This document shows positions 17,901-27,403 of a stretch of 64,000 nucleotides of DNA, piece after piece (position 1 is the first letter of the stretch; the number at the start of each line of letters is the position of its first letter). The notes beneath the pieces were generated by a model. It did not search any database and had not been told where the DNA came from. It worked only from the letters and a program-made list of their open reading frames with translations. This DNA is from Cellulomonas humilata (lineage in GTDB: Bacteria; Actinomycetota; Actinomycetes; Actinomycetales; Cellulomonadaceae): contig NZ_JABMCI010000070.1 in NCBI RefSeq assembly GCF_013359775.1, forward strand, positions 558,001 through 622,000. Reading direction: 5' to 3'. The translations under genes and the position numbers were made by a program.

Positions 17901-20900
17901 GATCACCGACCCGCTGGGGAACCTGAGTGCGCGCAGCACGTACAACGCAGCGGGTCAGGTGATCAGCCAGCTGGACGAGACCGGCGCGAAGACGACGCTG
18001 GCCTATGACACCGCGACGCAGACCACGACGATCACCGACCCCACGGGTCGGACCCGTCAGGACGTGTACAGCGGGTACAACCTGATCCGGCAGATCGACG
18101 GCGACGGCAATGCCACCGAGATCTATTACTCGCCCGACAATGCCCCGGCCTTGACGGTCGACGCGCTGGGTCAGGAGTACCTCGATGGGTACGACGCGCA
18201 CGACAACCTGATCAAGCGGACCTCCCCCGCACCGCAGAACCATGTGGAGTCCTGGACCTACGACGCCGCGGACCACCTCACCAGCTACACCGACCCCGAA
18301 GGCAACCTGACCGGCTACACCTACACCGCCAGCGGCCTGCTGCAGACGCTGACCGCGGCCGATGGTGGCGTCACGACTTACACGTACACCACGGGTGCGG
18401 GCGGCGTGCCGGCGGACCTGGTCGCCACGGCCACCGACCCGCTGAACCGCACCACGTCGTACGCGTACAACACGACCGGGGACATGACCTCGGTGACCAC
18501 CCCGGCCGGTCGGGTCACCAGCTTCACCTACGACGCCGCGCACCGGATCCTGACGTCCACGACACCCAAGGGTGAGGTCACCACCTACACCTACGACGCC
18601 GCCGGACGGGTCCTAACCACGACCGACCCGCAGGCTGGGGTGACGACCAACGTCTATGACGCCGCCGGCCGGTTGACCAAGACCACGGATGCGATGGCTC
18701 GCTGGGTGTCCTACACCTACGACAAGGCCGACCGGCTGCTACAGACGAAGTATTCCTCGGGCCGGATCACCAAGCGCAGCTACGACACCGCCGGCCGGGT
18801 CGCGACGTCCACCGACGCGCGCGGGAAGGTCACTGCGTTCACCTACGACACTGCTGGGCGGCTGTTGACCTCGACCGACCCGCTGGGCGCGGTGACGACG
18901 AGCGCCTATGACGCCCTCGGGCAGCTCACGACCGTGACCGCCCCCGGTGGCGGGGTTACGACATATGCCTACGACGCGCTGGGTCAGCTGATCAGCGTGA
19001 CGGACCCCGACGGCGTCACCCAGACCACCACCTACGACGCCCTGGGCAACGTCACCTCGAGCACCAACGAGGCCGGCGGCACCCAGACCACCAGCTACGA
19101 CCCGCTGTCCCGAGTCGTGAGCTCCGCGGACAGTGACGGGGTCTCCACCCGCTACACCTACGACCTCGCCGGGCAGGTCACCGCGGTCGCCACAGACAGG
19201 TCAGGCAACGAGCCGATCCCCGGGTACGTCGAGGACCGCACCACCTTCACCTACGACGCCGACGGGAACCGCACCGGCACCACCGAGCCGCGCGGCAATA
19301 TCCCCGGTGCCACCGCGGCCACCTATACCTCCACGATCGCTTACGACCTGAACGGACGCCCGGTCACCAGCACCGACCCGCTAGGTCGCGCGGCGGCCAC
19401 GACGTACGACGCGCTCGGCCGCCCAGTCACGGTGACGGACCCCATCGGCAAGGTCACGACCACCGCATACGACAAGATCGGGCGGATCACCCAGGTCACC
19501 GGGCCGGCGGGCGCGATCACGAAGTACGCCTACAACGCAAACAGCAACCTCACCCAGGTCACCGACCCGCGCAGCCGCCTCACCAAGTACACCTACGACG
19601 CGGCCGGCAACACCCTGACCAGCACCAACCCCCTGGGTCGGGTCACCGCGATGACGTACGACGACGCCGGCCGTCTCGCCAGCACCACCAAACCGTCGGG
19701 CACCGCGACCACGACCGTGGCCGGCGACTCGATGCTCAGCTACACCTACGACACCGCCGGTCGCCTCGCGGGTGTGGACTACAGCGACACCACCCCCGAC
19801 CTGAGCTACACCTACACACCGGCCGGGCGACCTGACGTCCTGAGCCGCGCCGCTGACGCCCTCGGCGACGCGAGCATCGACTACACCTACGACACCGCCG
19901 GCCGCCCCACAGCAGTCGACCGCACCGGGCCCCGGCCTACCACCGCGGCGTACGCCTACACCCCGGCGGGCCGGGTCACCGGCGCATCGTGGTCCACCGG
20001 CCAGGGAGTGGCCTACGCCTACAACACCGTCGGGCAGATCACCACGGTCACCCCCTCCGGCGCGGCGAACCTCCCCGCCATCAGCCTTGGGTATGACGCG
20101 GCCGGGCGCACCACCACCGTCACCCGCGCCGGCACGACACCCACCGTCAGCACGTCGACCTACGACGCCGCCGGCCAGCTCACCGCCCTGAACCACAGCG
20201 CCGGAACCGCGGTCATCGCGGACTACCAGCTGGTCCGCGACCCCCGCGGGTTCCCGACCCAGGTCACCAGCAAGCTCCTCAACCCCGCCACCGGGGCCCC
20301 GGCGACCGCGACGAACCTGTACACCTATGACGCGAACGGGTGGCTCACCAGCGAGTGCACCCCTGCCGCCGGGACCACCTGCACCAGCGCCTCACCCAAG
20401 ACCGCGTACACCTACGACACCGCCGGCGTCCGCAAGAGCACCGCCGTCACCCGTCTGTCCGGGACGACCCCGCAGACCACCACCACCACCTACGGGTACG
20501 ACACCGCCGACCAGCTCCTGACCCTCAAGGTCGGCACCACCACCAACACCACCAACACCTGGACCACCGACGGCCAGATCGCCGCCACCACCACCGCCGC
20601 CGGTACCCGCACTTACAGCACCAACCTCGCCGGCGAGGTCGCCACTGTGACGCTCGAGGACAACCGCACCATCGGCTACTCCTACGACCCCACCGGCAAC
20701 CGCACCGCCCGCACCACCGACAACGCAATCGGCACCACCTGGGCCTGGGACGACCTCATCGGCCTGTCCATGCGCATCGGGGAGTACGACACCACCGGCG
20801 ACCTAACCACCAGCTGGCTGCCCGACCCCACCTCCAGCACCGGCGCCACCTACGCAGCAACCACAGCAGGCACCTCAAGCTGGCTCCTGCAGGACCCCTA

Positions 20901-21930
20901 CGCCAACACCATCGCGACCCTGCCCTCCACCGGCAACATCACCGGAGCCCGCACCCAGGCTGTCGACGCCTTCGGCAACCCCATCACTACCGCCACACCC
21001 GCCGGTTCTATCGGGTTTGCCGGTCAGTACAAAGACGGCGCGACTGGGCTGTATGACGTGCGCGCTCGCGACTACGACACACGCACCGGCCAATTCCTGT
21101 CCATCGACCCACTCGTCGACGTCACCCGCCAGCCGTACGCCTACGGCAACAACAATCCCCTTGTGTTCGTAGACGCCACTGGTAACGCGGCCACCGATGG
21201 CGACTCGGCCGGAACCGCAGCTGCCCTAGGGCTTCTCATGGGACTCCTGGACATCGCGCCACGCCTCGCCCCGACGCCAGGCACCATGGTGGTCGCGACG
21301 CAATATCAGACCCAAATGACTACGCAGAACACGCTGGCCGCGTATGGCCCCACATACGGAAGTCTGCGACTCCTTAACCCCGCTGCGGCGACGTTCACTG
21401 ACGGCTATCAAGAGGGTGGCTTTGGGCTGGCGGTCAACAGATTCAATCCGCTCTACCGTATGCTCGAGAACGGATCAAGTGCCTTCGGCCAGGCCGAGAA
21501 CGGGTGCATGTTCGGCGCAATGCGATCGGCGGTCCATGCAGGGGCCGACGCCGCCGACGTCGCATTGTTGGCGGCGGGAGGTGCTGGCGGAGCAAGGGCA
21601 ATAGCGGGCCGCGCGGCTTCTTCAACCGCCGCGTTGAAGGTGCCCAATGTTCTTCGAGTCGGTGAGGTGAACCTTCCCGCGGTCCCGAAGGGAGCGGCAG
21701 GCAAACCAACGACATCAGGCAAGGGCTTGGAGTACGATATCCCACCAGGTACACCGGAGCTCCACGAAAAAGTTGTGAGCGTGCGAATCATGGACCCAGT
21801 CACAAGCGGTAGATACCATTACCCGAAGGGATACGCCGTCTATATGAACGAGGCAGGGCAGTCGGTCAATCCACTTACCGGAAGAGTGGTAGCCAGGTCC
21901 GACCCCTTCGCACATATCCCGTTGTCATGA
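14986..21930 (+). CDS. Secreted RHS/YD-repeat polymorphic toxin
   Basis: 2314 aa from ATG 14986, which has AGGGGG 9 bases upstream and starts a clear Sec signal peptide (RLLVVVVASTMLFAGAVPA). Residues about 60-730 form an NHL-like beta-propeller (for example VADAGNNRIRKI near 362). From about 758 a DUF6531-type segment (DPVNTATGGLVERFTDL) leads into about 40 YD repeats that build the RHS shell. The core ends with LYDVRARDYDTRTGQF near 2020 and a degenerate DPxG box (NNPLVFVDATGN). The last about 245 residues are a variable, lower-GC tip with no recognised toxin motif; the final 85 (from GLEYDIPPGTPEL) look like a compact domain. Architecture as in WapA-type contact toxins. Confidence 0.93.
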   Translation: MVSPFRAGARLLVVVVASTMLFAGAVPAEALSATPDIGAPAHALSSPTGQRAIAAQGDLRTLTSAGASSVGMSVGTVTTFAGSGGAATAAGTGTGAVLDAPNLSVVGGAALYAAGPDYLSKTTLSGAVVTLAGVPGSPGCVDGSAGVSRFSPATAIAADELFVYTSSACGLRKTSIADFSTTTISSSTSQLRSMAAAGGLLYAITDYQTIFRVDLTTGVLTPWVAVTGGCMGGSLYGIATDGVNVFVTENEYNCSGYESGRSLRKVDIATGTQALVVYNGNLATAPGLTVQAGSVYARADIAICTGRGCEYPTRYGPRLAQINVSTGVTTYIAGASSGYANGTGTDAWFSGLDSITGDGTNLYVADAGNNRIRKIAPGVAWAAGQLPWVNSAAPIYSGEVTTLAGNATPTTIAGTGTAAGFNGTTGITYGVISNVPTAFVGTADTIMKINVSTKASSIVAGSIGHPDRVDGVSGSTSRVASPTDLVTDGHDVFFIQGGVLRRMAIATGAVSTFSAMNMSFASYSHLTIGPDGWLYALSGAVYRINPVTGESSLFASPNGPSCGGADTLGLTADSTTLYLATDDLNCGGYPGKPYVQAFALNTGAFVRNYLIAADTRLINWASGGVAITSVGSQLILAYAGYNGLSYGPNYCWPVQVFSVEKATGNSSVIAGADPLPHGINTTLGCDFPDQDGVGAQAQFAAVSQIASNGINLYLAGSNATNNRVRVISAVKPFGPPRSLTKEQTFGCDCDAGSSTRNQRLVADPVNTATGGLVERFTDLTVSSVGVPIDWTRTYNSLDTLSGPFGPGWAFGYGANLTSNSAGEVVFRDGSGTQTRFSSAAGGYAPVDPAVSATLADVPGGSRTLRMLSGQTMTFDTAGRLLARADERGRGLTFGYVGDVLSTITDGLGQTLTVTWDTGTGAEARIASVASSDGRSVSYAYTVTGGAKRLTGATAVDGKLTKFAYNTAGYLSQITDPLGNLSARSTYNAAGQVISQLDETGAKTTLAYDTATQTTTITDPTGRTRQDVYSGYNLIRQIDGDGNATEIYYSPDNAPALTVDALGQEYLDGYDAHDNLIKRTSPAPQNHVESWTYDAADHLTSYTDPEGNLTGYTYTASGLLQTLTAADGGVTTYTYTTGAGGVPADLVATATDPLNRTTSYAYNTTGDMTSVTTPAGRVTSFTYDAAHRILTSTTPKGEVTTYTYDAAGRVLTTTDPQAGVTTNVYDAAGRLTKTTDAMARWVSYTYDKADRLLQTKYSSGRITKRSYDTAGRVATSTDARGKVTAFTYDTAGRLLTSTDPLGAVTTSAYDALGQLTTVTAPGGGVTTYAYDALGQLISVTDPDGVTQTTTYDALGNVTSSTNEAGGTQTTSYDPLSRVVSSADSDGVSTRYTYDLAGQVTAVATDRSGNEPIPGYVEDRTTFTYDADGNRTGTTEPRGNIPGATAATYTSTIAYDLNGRPVTSTDPLGRAAATTYDALGRPVTVTDPIGKVTTTAYDKIGRITQVTGPAGAITKYAYNANSNLTQVTDPRSRLTKYTYDAAGNTLTSTNPLGRVTAMTYDDAGRLASTTKPSGTATTTVAGDSMLSYTYDTAGRLAGVDYSDTTPDLSYTYTPAGRPDVLSRAADALGDASIDYTYDTAGRPTAVDRTGPRPTTAAYAYTPAGRVTGASWSTGQGVAYAYNTVGQITTVTPSGAANLPAISLGYDAAGRTTTVTRAGTTPTVSTSTYDAAGQLTALNHSAGTAVIADYQLVRDPRGFPTQVTSKLLNPATGAPATATNLYTYDANGWLTSECTPAAGTTCTSASPKTAYTYDTAGVRKSTAVTRLSGTTPQTTTTTYGYDTADQLLTLKVGTTTNTTNTWTTDGQIAATTTAAGTRTYSTNLAGEVATVTLEDNRTIGYSYDPTGNRTARTTDNAIGTTWAWDDLIGLSMRIGEYDTTGDLTTSWLPDPTSSTGATYAATTAGTSSWLLQDPYANTIATLPSTGNITGARTQAVDAFGNPITTATPAGSIGFAGQYKDGATGLYDVRARDYDTRTGQFLSIDPLVDVTRQPYAYGNNNPLVFVDATGNAATDGDSAGTAAALGLLMGLLDIAPRLAPTPGTMVVATQYQTQMTTQNTLAAYGPTYGSLRLLNPAAATFTDGYQEGGFGLAVNRFNPLYRMLENGSSAFGQAENGCMFGAMRSAVHAGADAADVALLAAGGAGGARAIAGRAASSTAALKVPNVLRVGEVNLPAVPKGAAGKPTTSGKGLEYDIPPGTPELHEKVVSVRIMDPVTSGRYHYPKGYAVYMNEAGQSVNPLTGRVVARSDPFAHIPLS

Positions 21931-22478
21931 TGAACATATCTGACCTACTCAGCCCAGATACTGCTCACCGGTGGGAAGAAGGTTCTCTTGAGCTGAACCC
22001 GCTGACTGAGGAAGACGCGCTCCAGGAGGCGCAGATGCTCGGCCTCCGCTTCGACGCGGTCGCCGGGGTCGTCGGAATCCTGTTCGAACTTCGCCAAGCG
22101 CTGCAGCTGCAAGAGGCGAATACAGGTGTGCTTGTTGCGTACGGCGTCCGAGAGTTGACGTGGTCAGGGCCGGCTCGTGATGCAAAGCTTACGGCCTGGA
22201 GCGTGGGGAGCTCGAAACCAGCATCCAAGAATGGCCTGTTCGACCTAAGTCTCGATATGTGGCCTCAGCCCGGTGCGCGGCTGGCCGTGACGGCCGAGCG
22301 CGCAGCGTTCTTCCTAGGCAACGTCCAAGGACTCTTGGATGCGCCACCGGATTACACCGAGCACGACCGCGCGGCTGTCGCTGGACTGGTTGCAGATTGG
22401 GAGTCACTGTTCGAGACCCTAAACGCTACGTTCCTAAACCCTGACCACCGGGTATCCAGCGGTGGTGCTACCGCGTAG
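21927..22478 (+). CDS. Candidate immunity protein for the RHS toxin
   Basis: 183 aa, acidic, no signal peptide. The ATG overlaps the toxin stop (ATGATG), a position typical of immunity genes of polymorphic toxins. It shares the lower GC of the toxin tip rather than that of the RHS shell. No immunity family was recognised. The role is inferred from position only. Confidence 0.65.
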   Translation: MMNISDLLSPDTAHRWEEGSLELNPLTEEDALQEAQMLGLRFDAVAGVVGILFELRQALQLQEANTGVLVAYGVRELTWSGPARDAKLTAWSVGSSKPASKNGLFDLSLDMWPQPGARLAVTAERAAFFLGNVQGLLDAPPDYTEHDRAAVAGLVADWESLFETLNATFLNPDHRVSSGGATA

Positions 22479-22701
22479 CTGCATGCAGCCCTGCGGCTAT
22501 GCGGAGAAGTTCAGCGGCGGCAGCGGTCGCCTCGGCACGGAGGTCCGCGCCTCCAGGTTGACGTCATCGGACGGCAGTCGTGAGGGTCAGGCGCCTTGGA
22601 CTGGCCCTCCGCGCGCAGTTGGCCGCGACAGAAGCCCGCTCAAGGACTCAAGACACGTGTGTCTTCAGAGCGCGCCGGCACGCGCTCGCCGGACGTGAAA
22701 G

Positions 22702-23373
22702 TCAGGTGTATGCAAAGAGCCGATGGATGGGAACGGACCGGACCTTGTCCTGGAGCTCGGAGTAGTAACCCACTTGGTGAAGCCACCAGTGGGACGAAGG
22801 AACGACGTGGACGCAGATCTCGCCGTGAGCGTCGACTGGCTCGGAGACGCCGACGAACCAGAACCACTCTCCCGCCGTGTTCCGTGAGCGCAAGGCTCGA
22901 CCACTGAGTGCGCCGCCCTCACGCGCAGCGACCGGGCGCAAGACAGGAGGCCGGGTCGCATCGAGACGCACGCGGTCCAGCCATGAGCGTTTCGGGTCCA
23001 TCGCACCGAGCGGCGTCGGGATCGACTCGCCGGGCACTCGAGCGTCCCTGTACGCCCACGCGTACTCGACTGGCCACCACTGCATGACCGGGTTGCGCGA
23101 CGGATTGGCCTTCCAGGTCCAATAGTGGAGCGGCGCGCACACGGCCAGAGACTCGTGGAGCGCACCGTCCCCGGAAAACTCGACGACCTCACGCTCGGGC
23201 CGAAGAAGCACCTGCCCATCGATGAAGTACCGGTTGGGGATGCCGATCGTCAGTTCGTCACCGACCTCTAGGTCGAGCACGTACGCAGCGGGGACCGGGT
23301 GCCGCGCCGGCGGCGGCACCGTCTGCCACGTCACGTCCTCGAACGCGAAGAAGTCGGCGTCCATCATGACCAT
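22702..23373 (-). CDS. Hypothetical protein at the end of the T4SS-like operon
   Basis: 223 aa from ATG 23373, overlapping the M23 peptidase stop by 10 bases. No signal peptide or membrane segment; rich in Trp and charged residues, with two beta-rich halves (VLDLEVGDELTIGIPNRYF; GEWFWFVGVSEPVDAHGEI). As last gene of the transfer operon it may be transfer-related or cargo. Family not recognised. Confidence 0.65.
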   Translation of the reverse strand: MVMMDADFFAFEDVTWQTVPPPARHPVPAAYVLDLEVGDELTIGIPNRYFIDGQVLLRPEREVVEFSGDGALHESLAVCAPLHYWTWKANPSRNPVMQWWPVEYAWAYRDARVPGESIPTPLGAMDPKRSWLDRVRLDATRPPVLRPVAAREGGALSGRALRSRNTAGEWFWFVGVSEPVDAHGEICVHVVPSSHWWLHQVGYYSELQDKVRSVPIHRLFAYT

Positions 23374-24680
23374 GCTCGCAGGTTGACTCCACGCTGGAGC
23401 ATGAACGGCTCCGCGTCGACCGGCTCCCCATCGACGTGCACCTCGAAGTGGTAGTGCGGCCCGGTGCCGATACCGCTGCCCCCAGACAGAGCGATGATCT
23501 GCCCGCCCTGGACCTCCTCGCCGGGCGTCACCAGGGCCTCCGACAGATGCAGGTGCTGGGTCTCGATGCCGTCGGCGTGCGCGATCGTGACAGTCAGCCC
23601 ACCACCCGAGGTCCACAAGACACCGCCGACGACGCCCACCGTGGGGGACGCGATCGGTGTCCCCACGGCGGCGTGAAAGTCGGTGCCGGCGTGCAGGCGC
23701 CACTCGCGGTAGATGGGATGGAACCGGCTGCCGAAGGCCGATGTGATCCTGGACTGCAGTGGTGCCGTCCACGCGCCGGTCGGAATGATCTGCCCCCCGA
23801 GGCTCGAGCCAGGACGTGTCGCCGAAGCAAGCTGAAAGCTCGACGAGCAGAACGCGTCGATGTCCACACCGCTCGCCCGGAAGTCGGCGGCCGTCACGAC
23901 GCCCGGAGGATCGCTCCCCGGTGCCACCCCGGTGCCGGGAGCCGGAGCCAACGCGCCCGCAGGGACGCCGTCGATGAGTGCATCCACGATCACGGCTGCC
24001 CGGTCCTCGTGCTTCGCATAGGCATCGGGGAAGGCCGAGCGCTGAACGCTTTGTGCCGCAACCGTGACCGGTAGGTCCGCCCACCCGTACACGTCGAGCA
24101 GACCGGCGGGGGACGCCTTCCCGGCCGATGGATGGAAGTGCGGCGAGGTCGCGCCGCCGAAGAATGCCAGTGCGGCGAAACGAGGATCGAGCACCTGCTG
24201 AGCTGTGCCCCATCCCTGCGACGGGCGCTGCTGGAAGAGCCCGAGTGAGTCGCGGTCGCCGTGGTCGAGGTTCTCGAGCCCGGACTCCTGCAACGCCGTG
24301 GCGATCCCCACGATGAGGCCACGTCGCCCGACGCCGGCCTCAGCGCCAGCTGCGACGATCGCCTGAGCGTTCGCGATCTTGTCGGCATCGTCTCGACCGA
24401 ACCCGGCGACGGGCCCGCCGGTCGGGATGACGGGCTTCTGGTCGACGGGCGGCGGCTGGTACGCGGCTTCGTCCACCATGTAGCCCAGCTCGGTGCACGC
24501 GTTCGCTGCCACAGCGTCCTGGTCCGTCCCAGACACCAGGGTCGCGGCCGTCACCGCCACGAACACCGCTGCCCCACCGACCGCGAGGCCGGCAGCGACG
24601 AGCTTCGGCCAGTGGCGCGCGAGCCAGCCGACGGCCCGGGTCTTACCCCAGACGACGAGCCAGGCGGCGAACGCTTCCAA
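23364..24680 (-). CDS. Membrane-anchored murein hydrolase with lytic transglycosylase-like and M23 domains
   Basis: 438 aa. One membrane segment (about residues 28-50) precedes a transglycosylase-like domain (GLIVGIATALQESGLEN...SLGLFQQRPSQGWG, about 120-210) and an M23/LytM metallopeptidase domain with HAGTDFH and HYHFEVH zinc motifs (about 325-430). It opens the peptidoglycan for the transfer apparatus, the role of VirB1/TcpG/PrgK-type proteins. Lies in the minus-strand transfer operon between the NTF2-like protein and the unknown 223-aa protein. Confidence 0.9.
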   Translation of the reverse strand: MEAFAAWLVVWGKTRAVGWLARHWPKLVAAGLAVGGAAVFVAVTAATLVSGTDQDAVAANACTELGYMVDEAAYQPPPVDQKPVIPTGGPVAGFGRDDADKIANAQAIVAAGAEAGVGRRGLIVGIATALQESGLENLDHGDRDSLGLFQQRPSQGWGTAQQVLDPRFAALAFFGGATSPHFHPSAGKASPAGLLDVYGWADLPVTVAAQSVQRSAFPDAYAKHEDRAAVIVDALIDGVPAGALAPAPGTGVAPGSDPPGVVTAADFRASGVDIDAFCSSSFQLASATRPGSSLGGQIIPTGAWTAPLQSRITSAFGSRFHPIYREWRLHAGTDFHAAVGTPIASPTVGVVGGVLWTSGGGLTVTIAHADGIETQHLHLSEALVTPGEEVQGGQIIALSGGSGIGTGPHYHFEVHVDGEPVDAEPFMLQRGVNLRAWS

Positions 24681-24695
24681 GGGCTCCCCTCCGCA

Positions 24696-25274
24696 TCAGT
24701 CCACCGGCTCGACACGGGAGACGAGCCACGTGCTGCCATCCGGATCGGTGACGACATGCACACGCACCCAGGGACCGGTCGTCGGCACGTCGAGCACGCC
24801 TTCCTCGGCATTCATCGCCACCTGCCGCGGCTCTCCGCGAACAGTGACGTCGGGCGTGCTCGACGGCTCCGTCATGCTCAGACCCGTCGACCACAACTCA
24901 GTCGTAGCCAGCGGTCGCACGCCGGCAGACCACGTCTGGACGTCGAGGTCCGGCCGGGCCCAAGCGGCGACGAATGCTGCGGCGGTATCCGCTGCGCGCG
25001 CGGAGGCGTCATCGTCGGCGGGGTCGACGCTCAGCTCGTCGGTCGCAGAGTTCTCGTTTGCGACTGTGCTCGTCGGCGTGCTGGAGGACGATGGAGATGT
25101 GTCATCCGTGGATGGCATCGGAGACGCCGTGGTTGCCACGGGCGCTGCTGAACTTGCGTCGTCGTTCGTCTCTCCGATGACGAAGACACCGACCAGCGCC
25201 AGAACGACGACAGTGGCGAACCGCGCCGGCGAGTAGAGCGGCCAGCGAATGATCGGGGCGATTGCTCCCCACAT
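24696..25274 (-). CDS. Membrane-anchored NTF2/TcpC-like conjugation protein
   Basis: 192 aa: one N-terminal membrane helix (about residues 17-34), a Ser/Thr/Pro-rich linker (40-90), and an extracytoplasmic alpha/beta domain (DTAAAFVAAWARPDLDVQTW...TWLVSRVEPVD). Such one-helix proteins with NTF2-like domains are VirB8/TcpC-type scaffold components of Gram-positive T4SSs. The start overlaps the stop of the VirB6-like gene (TGATG). Confidence 0.7.
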   Translation of the reverse strand: MWGAIAPIIRWPLYSPARFATVVVLALVGVFVIGETNDDASSAAPVATTASPMPSTDDTSPSSSSTPTSTVANENSATDELSVDPADDDASARAADTAAAFVAAWARPDLDVQTWSAGVRPLATTELWSTGLSMTEPSSTPDVTVRGEPRQVAMNAEEGVLDVPTTGPWVRVHVVTDPDGSTWLVSRVEPVD

Positions 25275-27403
25275 CAGCGGAACTCCTCCGATCCAGCTCC
25301 GTTCGTGCGAGCCGTCGTCGGCGGTCGCCAGATCTCGAAGACCGGGTTCCCCTCGCCGTCGTATCTCGTGGTGGCCTCGACGATGCCGGTCGGCAGCTCG
25401 GTCGAGCGTCCGATGAGCTCGCCCCTGGGGATGCGCTTGTCGACGGGAGCCGCGAGGTCGACGTCGCGGTCGTTCGCGCCCGTCGCCGGGTGTCTCAGCA
25501 GTTCCGTGGCCCCGCTGTCCCGGCCGCGCACGGGTGCAGACGTCCTTGCGGGCAGGATCGACGCCGCAGTGCCCGAGTCGGGAGCGCCCGTGAAGGTCTC
25601 TCGCGGACGTGTCGTGGCAGTGCTCTGCTCAGACACGGCACCAACAGCAGCCAGCTCTCGACGGGTGCGGCGCGAGAGCGACTGTCCGGGTGCTTGCCCC
25701 GTGGGCATCTCATTGCTGCGGCCGATCGGCTGGCTCACTGCGGGCGGCAGGACGGCGACCTCGTGCAGCTCGCGGGGGAGTGCCGCTGGGAGCTCGCGCG
25801 GACGTTCGGTGCCTGCCGTGATCGCCAGCGTGTCGCCCGTCGCCACCGGCGCACTCTTGACGTTGCCGGACTGGGTGGACCCGCGGCCGGAGGTCGGCTG
25901 GCGAGGGGAGGCGACCGCACCGTCGTTGCCCTGCGCGTCATCGACGCCCTCGCGGACGGCATGTCGTGTCACGGACGCGTTCAGGAGCGTCCCCAGCCCG
26001 AACCTCGCCATGCGGCGCGCTGCTCGTGAGCCTGGAATTGCGGCGCCAGGACGCAGAAGTTTGAACAGGACGAACGGGATGGCCGCGACGATCACGAGCT
26101 TGAGCCCGAAAGCGATGTCGGAGTCGAGCACCGCCGTATCGAGCAGTAGGTTCGCGAGCGCGGCGATGAAGAAGGCCGGCCCGAGAATGATGAACCGCCC
26201 GACCTGCTTGAGCACGCCGAGGACCCAGTCTTGTGCGGCGTAGAGAAGGCCCAGGACGCCGAACGCAGGCGCCAGCGGGACGAACACGCGGGTCACGACG
26301 TAGGCGACGACGATGAAGACCGCGGCGACCACGAGGAACGGCATCATCAGCGCCACCCGCAGCGCGACTGTTCCAGCTGCGTCCCACCGGCCGTTGTTTC
26401 CCGTGAGCTGTTGGTATGCCCCCGAGTCGTCGCGCTCAACCGCGGCCGCGGTCGAGACCCAGAGAGCCTTCTTTGCGTCAATGATCGCTTGGCCGGCGTC
26501 GGGGTCATCCCTGACGGTCTCCGCCTCGCTCCACGACAGGTGCGATGCCTGAAACAGCTCGGGGCCGTGTGCTCGGGCGACCGCACTGTCGGAGGAGCCG
26601 AGCGTGCCCTCGAGCCACGCTTCGTAGAACGTGTCGCGGTTGATCGTGTCGAACATGTCGTCGAGAGCCGCCTGCGCCTGGTTCGTGCTCTCGCGAGCTG
26701 GGGGATCGGAGGTCTCGTTCGTCGCGCCGATCGCCCGAGCCGACGTGGCGATCGTCGTCCGCACGAGCTCGTCGACGGCACGGGCCGAGGACACCGGGTA
26801 GCTCATGACGTACGTGGCACCCACGAGAACCAGCAACGCCCAGCCGACCGTGGTGACCGCGGAGGAGACCTCGGCGCGCATAGCGGCGATGAGCACGCCC
26901 GCGGCGACCAGGATCAGGATCGCGCTGAGCCACGGGTCCCAGAACCCGCCCTTGATCGCGCTGGTTGCGCTCGTCAGGACCCCGTCGAGCGGGGAGAGGA
27001 AGTCGGGAGTCACGACGAGGCTGAACAGCCCGTGCGTGAACGCCGAGACTGATGCGCTGCCGCCCAGCAGCACGTTCGCCATGTCGGTCTGCGCCTGCGG
27101 CAAGACGTCCGAGCCTGGCAGGCAGCCGTTGTCGTAGTTGACCCACTGGTAGGAGTAGCCGTAGACGTCGGCGATCTTCACGTTCTGGTTGGCGAACGGG
27201 TCGCCGCCGCTCGCCGTGGCGGGCTCTCCGTAGAACTTGCCCGACAAGCCGGCGAAGGGTGATGTCGGCTCAGGCGCCGCCGCGCACGCCTTCATCGCGA
27301 CCGGGCCGATCGTCGCGACGGGAGCCGCACTGGCAGCAAGCGCAGGACCCGCGATCGTCAGACCGAGGGCGAGCACCAGACCAGTCGCGGCGCGGCGGAT
27401 CAT
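25274..27403 (-). CDS. VirB6/TrbL-like polytopic conjugation channel protein
   Basis: 709 aa: signal peptide (MIRRAATGLVLALGLTIAGP), an external segment to about 125, then at least six hydrophobic helices (about 140-230 and 355-455), and a long hydrophilic C-terminal tail (about 480-709) rich in Arg, Pro and Thr. Size and topology fit the VirB6/PrgL/TcpH class that forms the inner-membrane pore. The start overlaps the VirB4-like gene stop by 4 bases. Confidence 0.8.
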   Translation of the reverse strand: MIRRAATGLVLALGLTIAGPALAASAAPVATIGPVAMKACAAAPEPTSPFAGLSGKFYGEPATASGGDPFANQNVKIADVYGYSYQWVNYDNGCLPGSDVLPQAQTDMANVLLGGSASVSAFTHGLFSLVVTPDFLSPLDGVLTSATSAIKGGFWDPWLSAILILVAAGVLIAAMRAEVSSAVTTVGWALLVLVGATYVMSYPVSSARAVDELVRTTIATSARAIGATNETSDPPARESTNQAQAALDDMFDTINRDTFYEAWLEGTLGSSDSAVARAHGPELFQASHLSWSEAETVRDDPDAGQAIIDAKKALWVSTAAAVERDDSGAYQQLTGNNGRWDAAGTVALRVALMMPFLVVAAVFIVVAYVVTRVFVPLAPAFGVLGLLYAAQDWVLGVLKQVGRFIILGPAFFIAALANLLLDTAVLDSDIAFGLKLVIVAAIPFVLFKLLRPGAAIPGSRAARRMARFGLGTLLNASVTRHAVREGVDDAQGNDGAVASPRQPTSGRGSTQSGNVKSAPVATGDTLAITAGTERPRELPAALPRELHEVAVLPPAVSQPIGRSNEMPTGQAPGQSLSRRTRRELAAVGAVSEQSTATTRPRETFTGAPDSGTAASILPARTSAPVRGRDSGATELLRHPATGANDRDVDLAAPVDKRIPRGELIGRSTELPTGIVEATTRYDGEGNPVFEIWRPPTTARTNGAGSEEFR

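Noticed and set aside
18200..20200. Periodic repeats suggesting a CRISPR or satellite array
   Set aside because: The period is the YD repeat of a continuous coding frame (TYDAAGR-type units), not direct DNA repeats with spacers.
22479..22701. Additional orphan toxin tip or immunity fragment after the immunity gene, as in many RHS loci
   Set aside because: The 223 bp show no frame with similarity to the toxin tip or the immunity protein.
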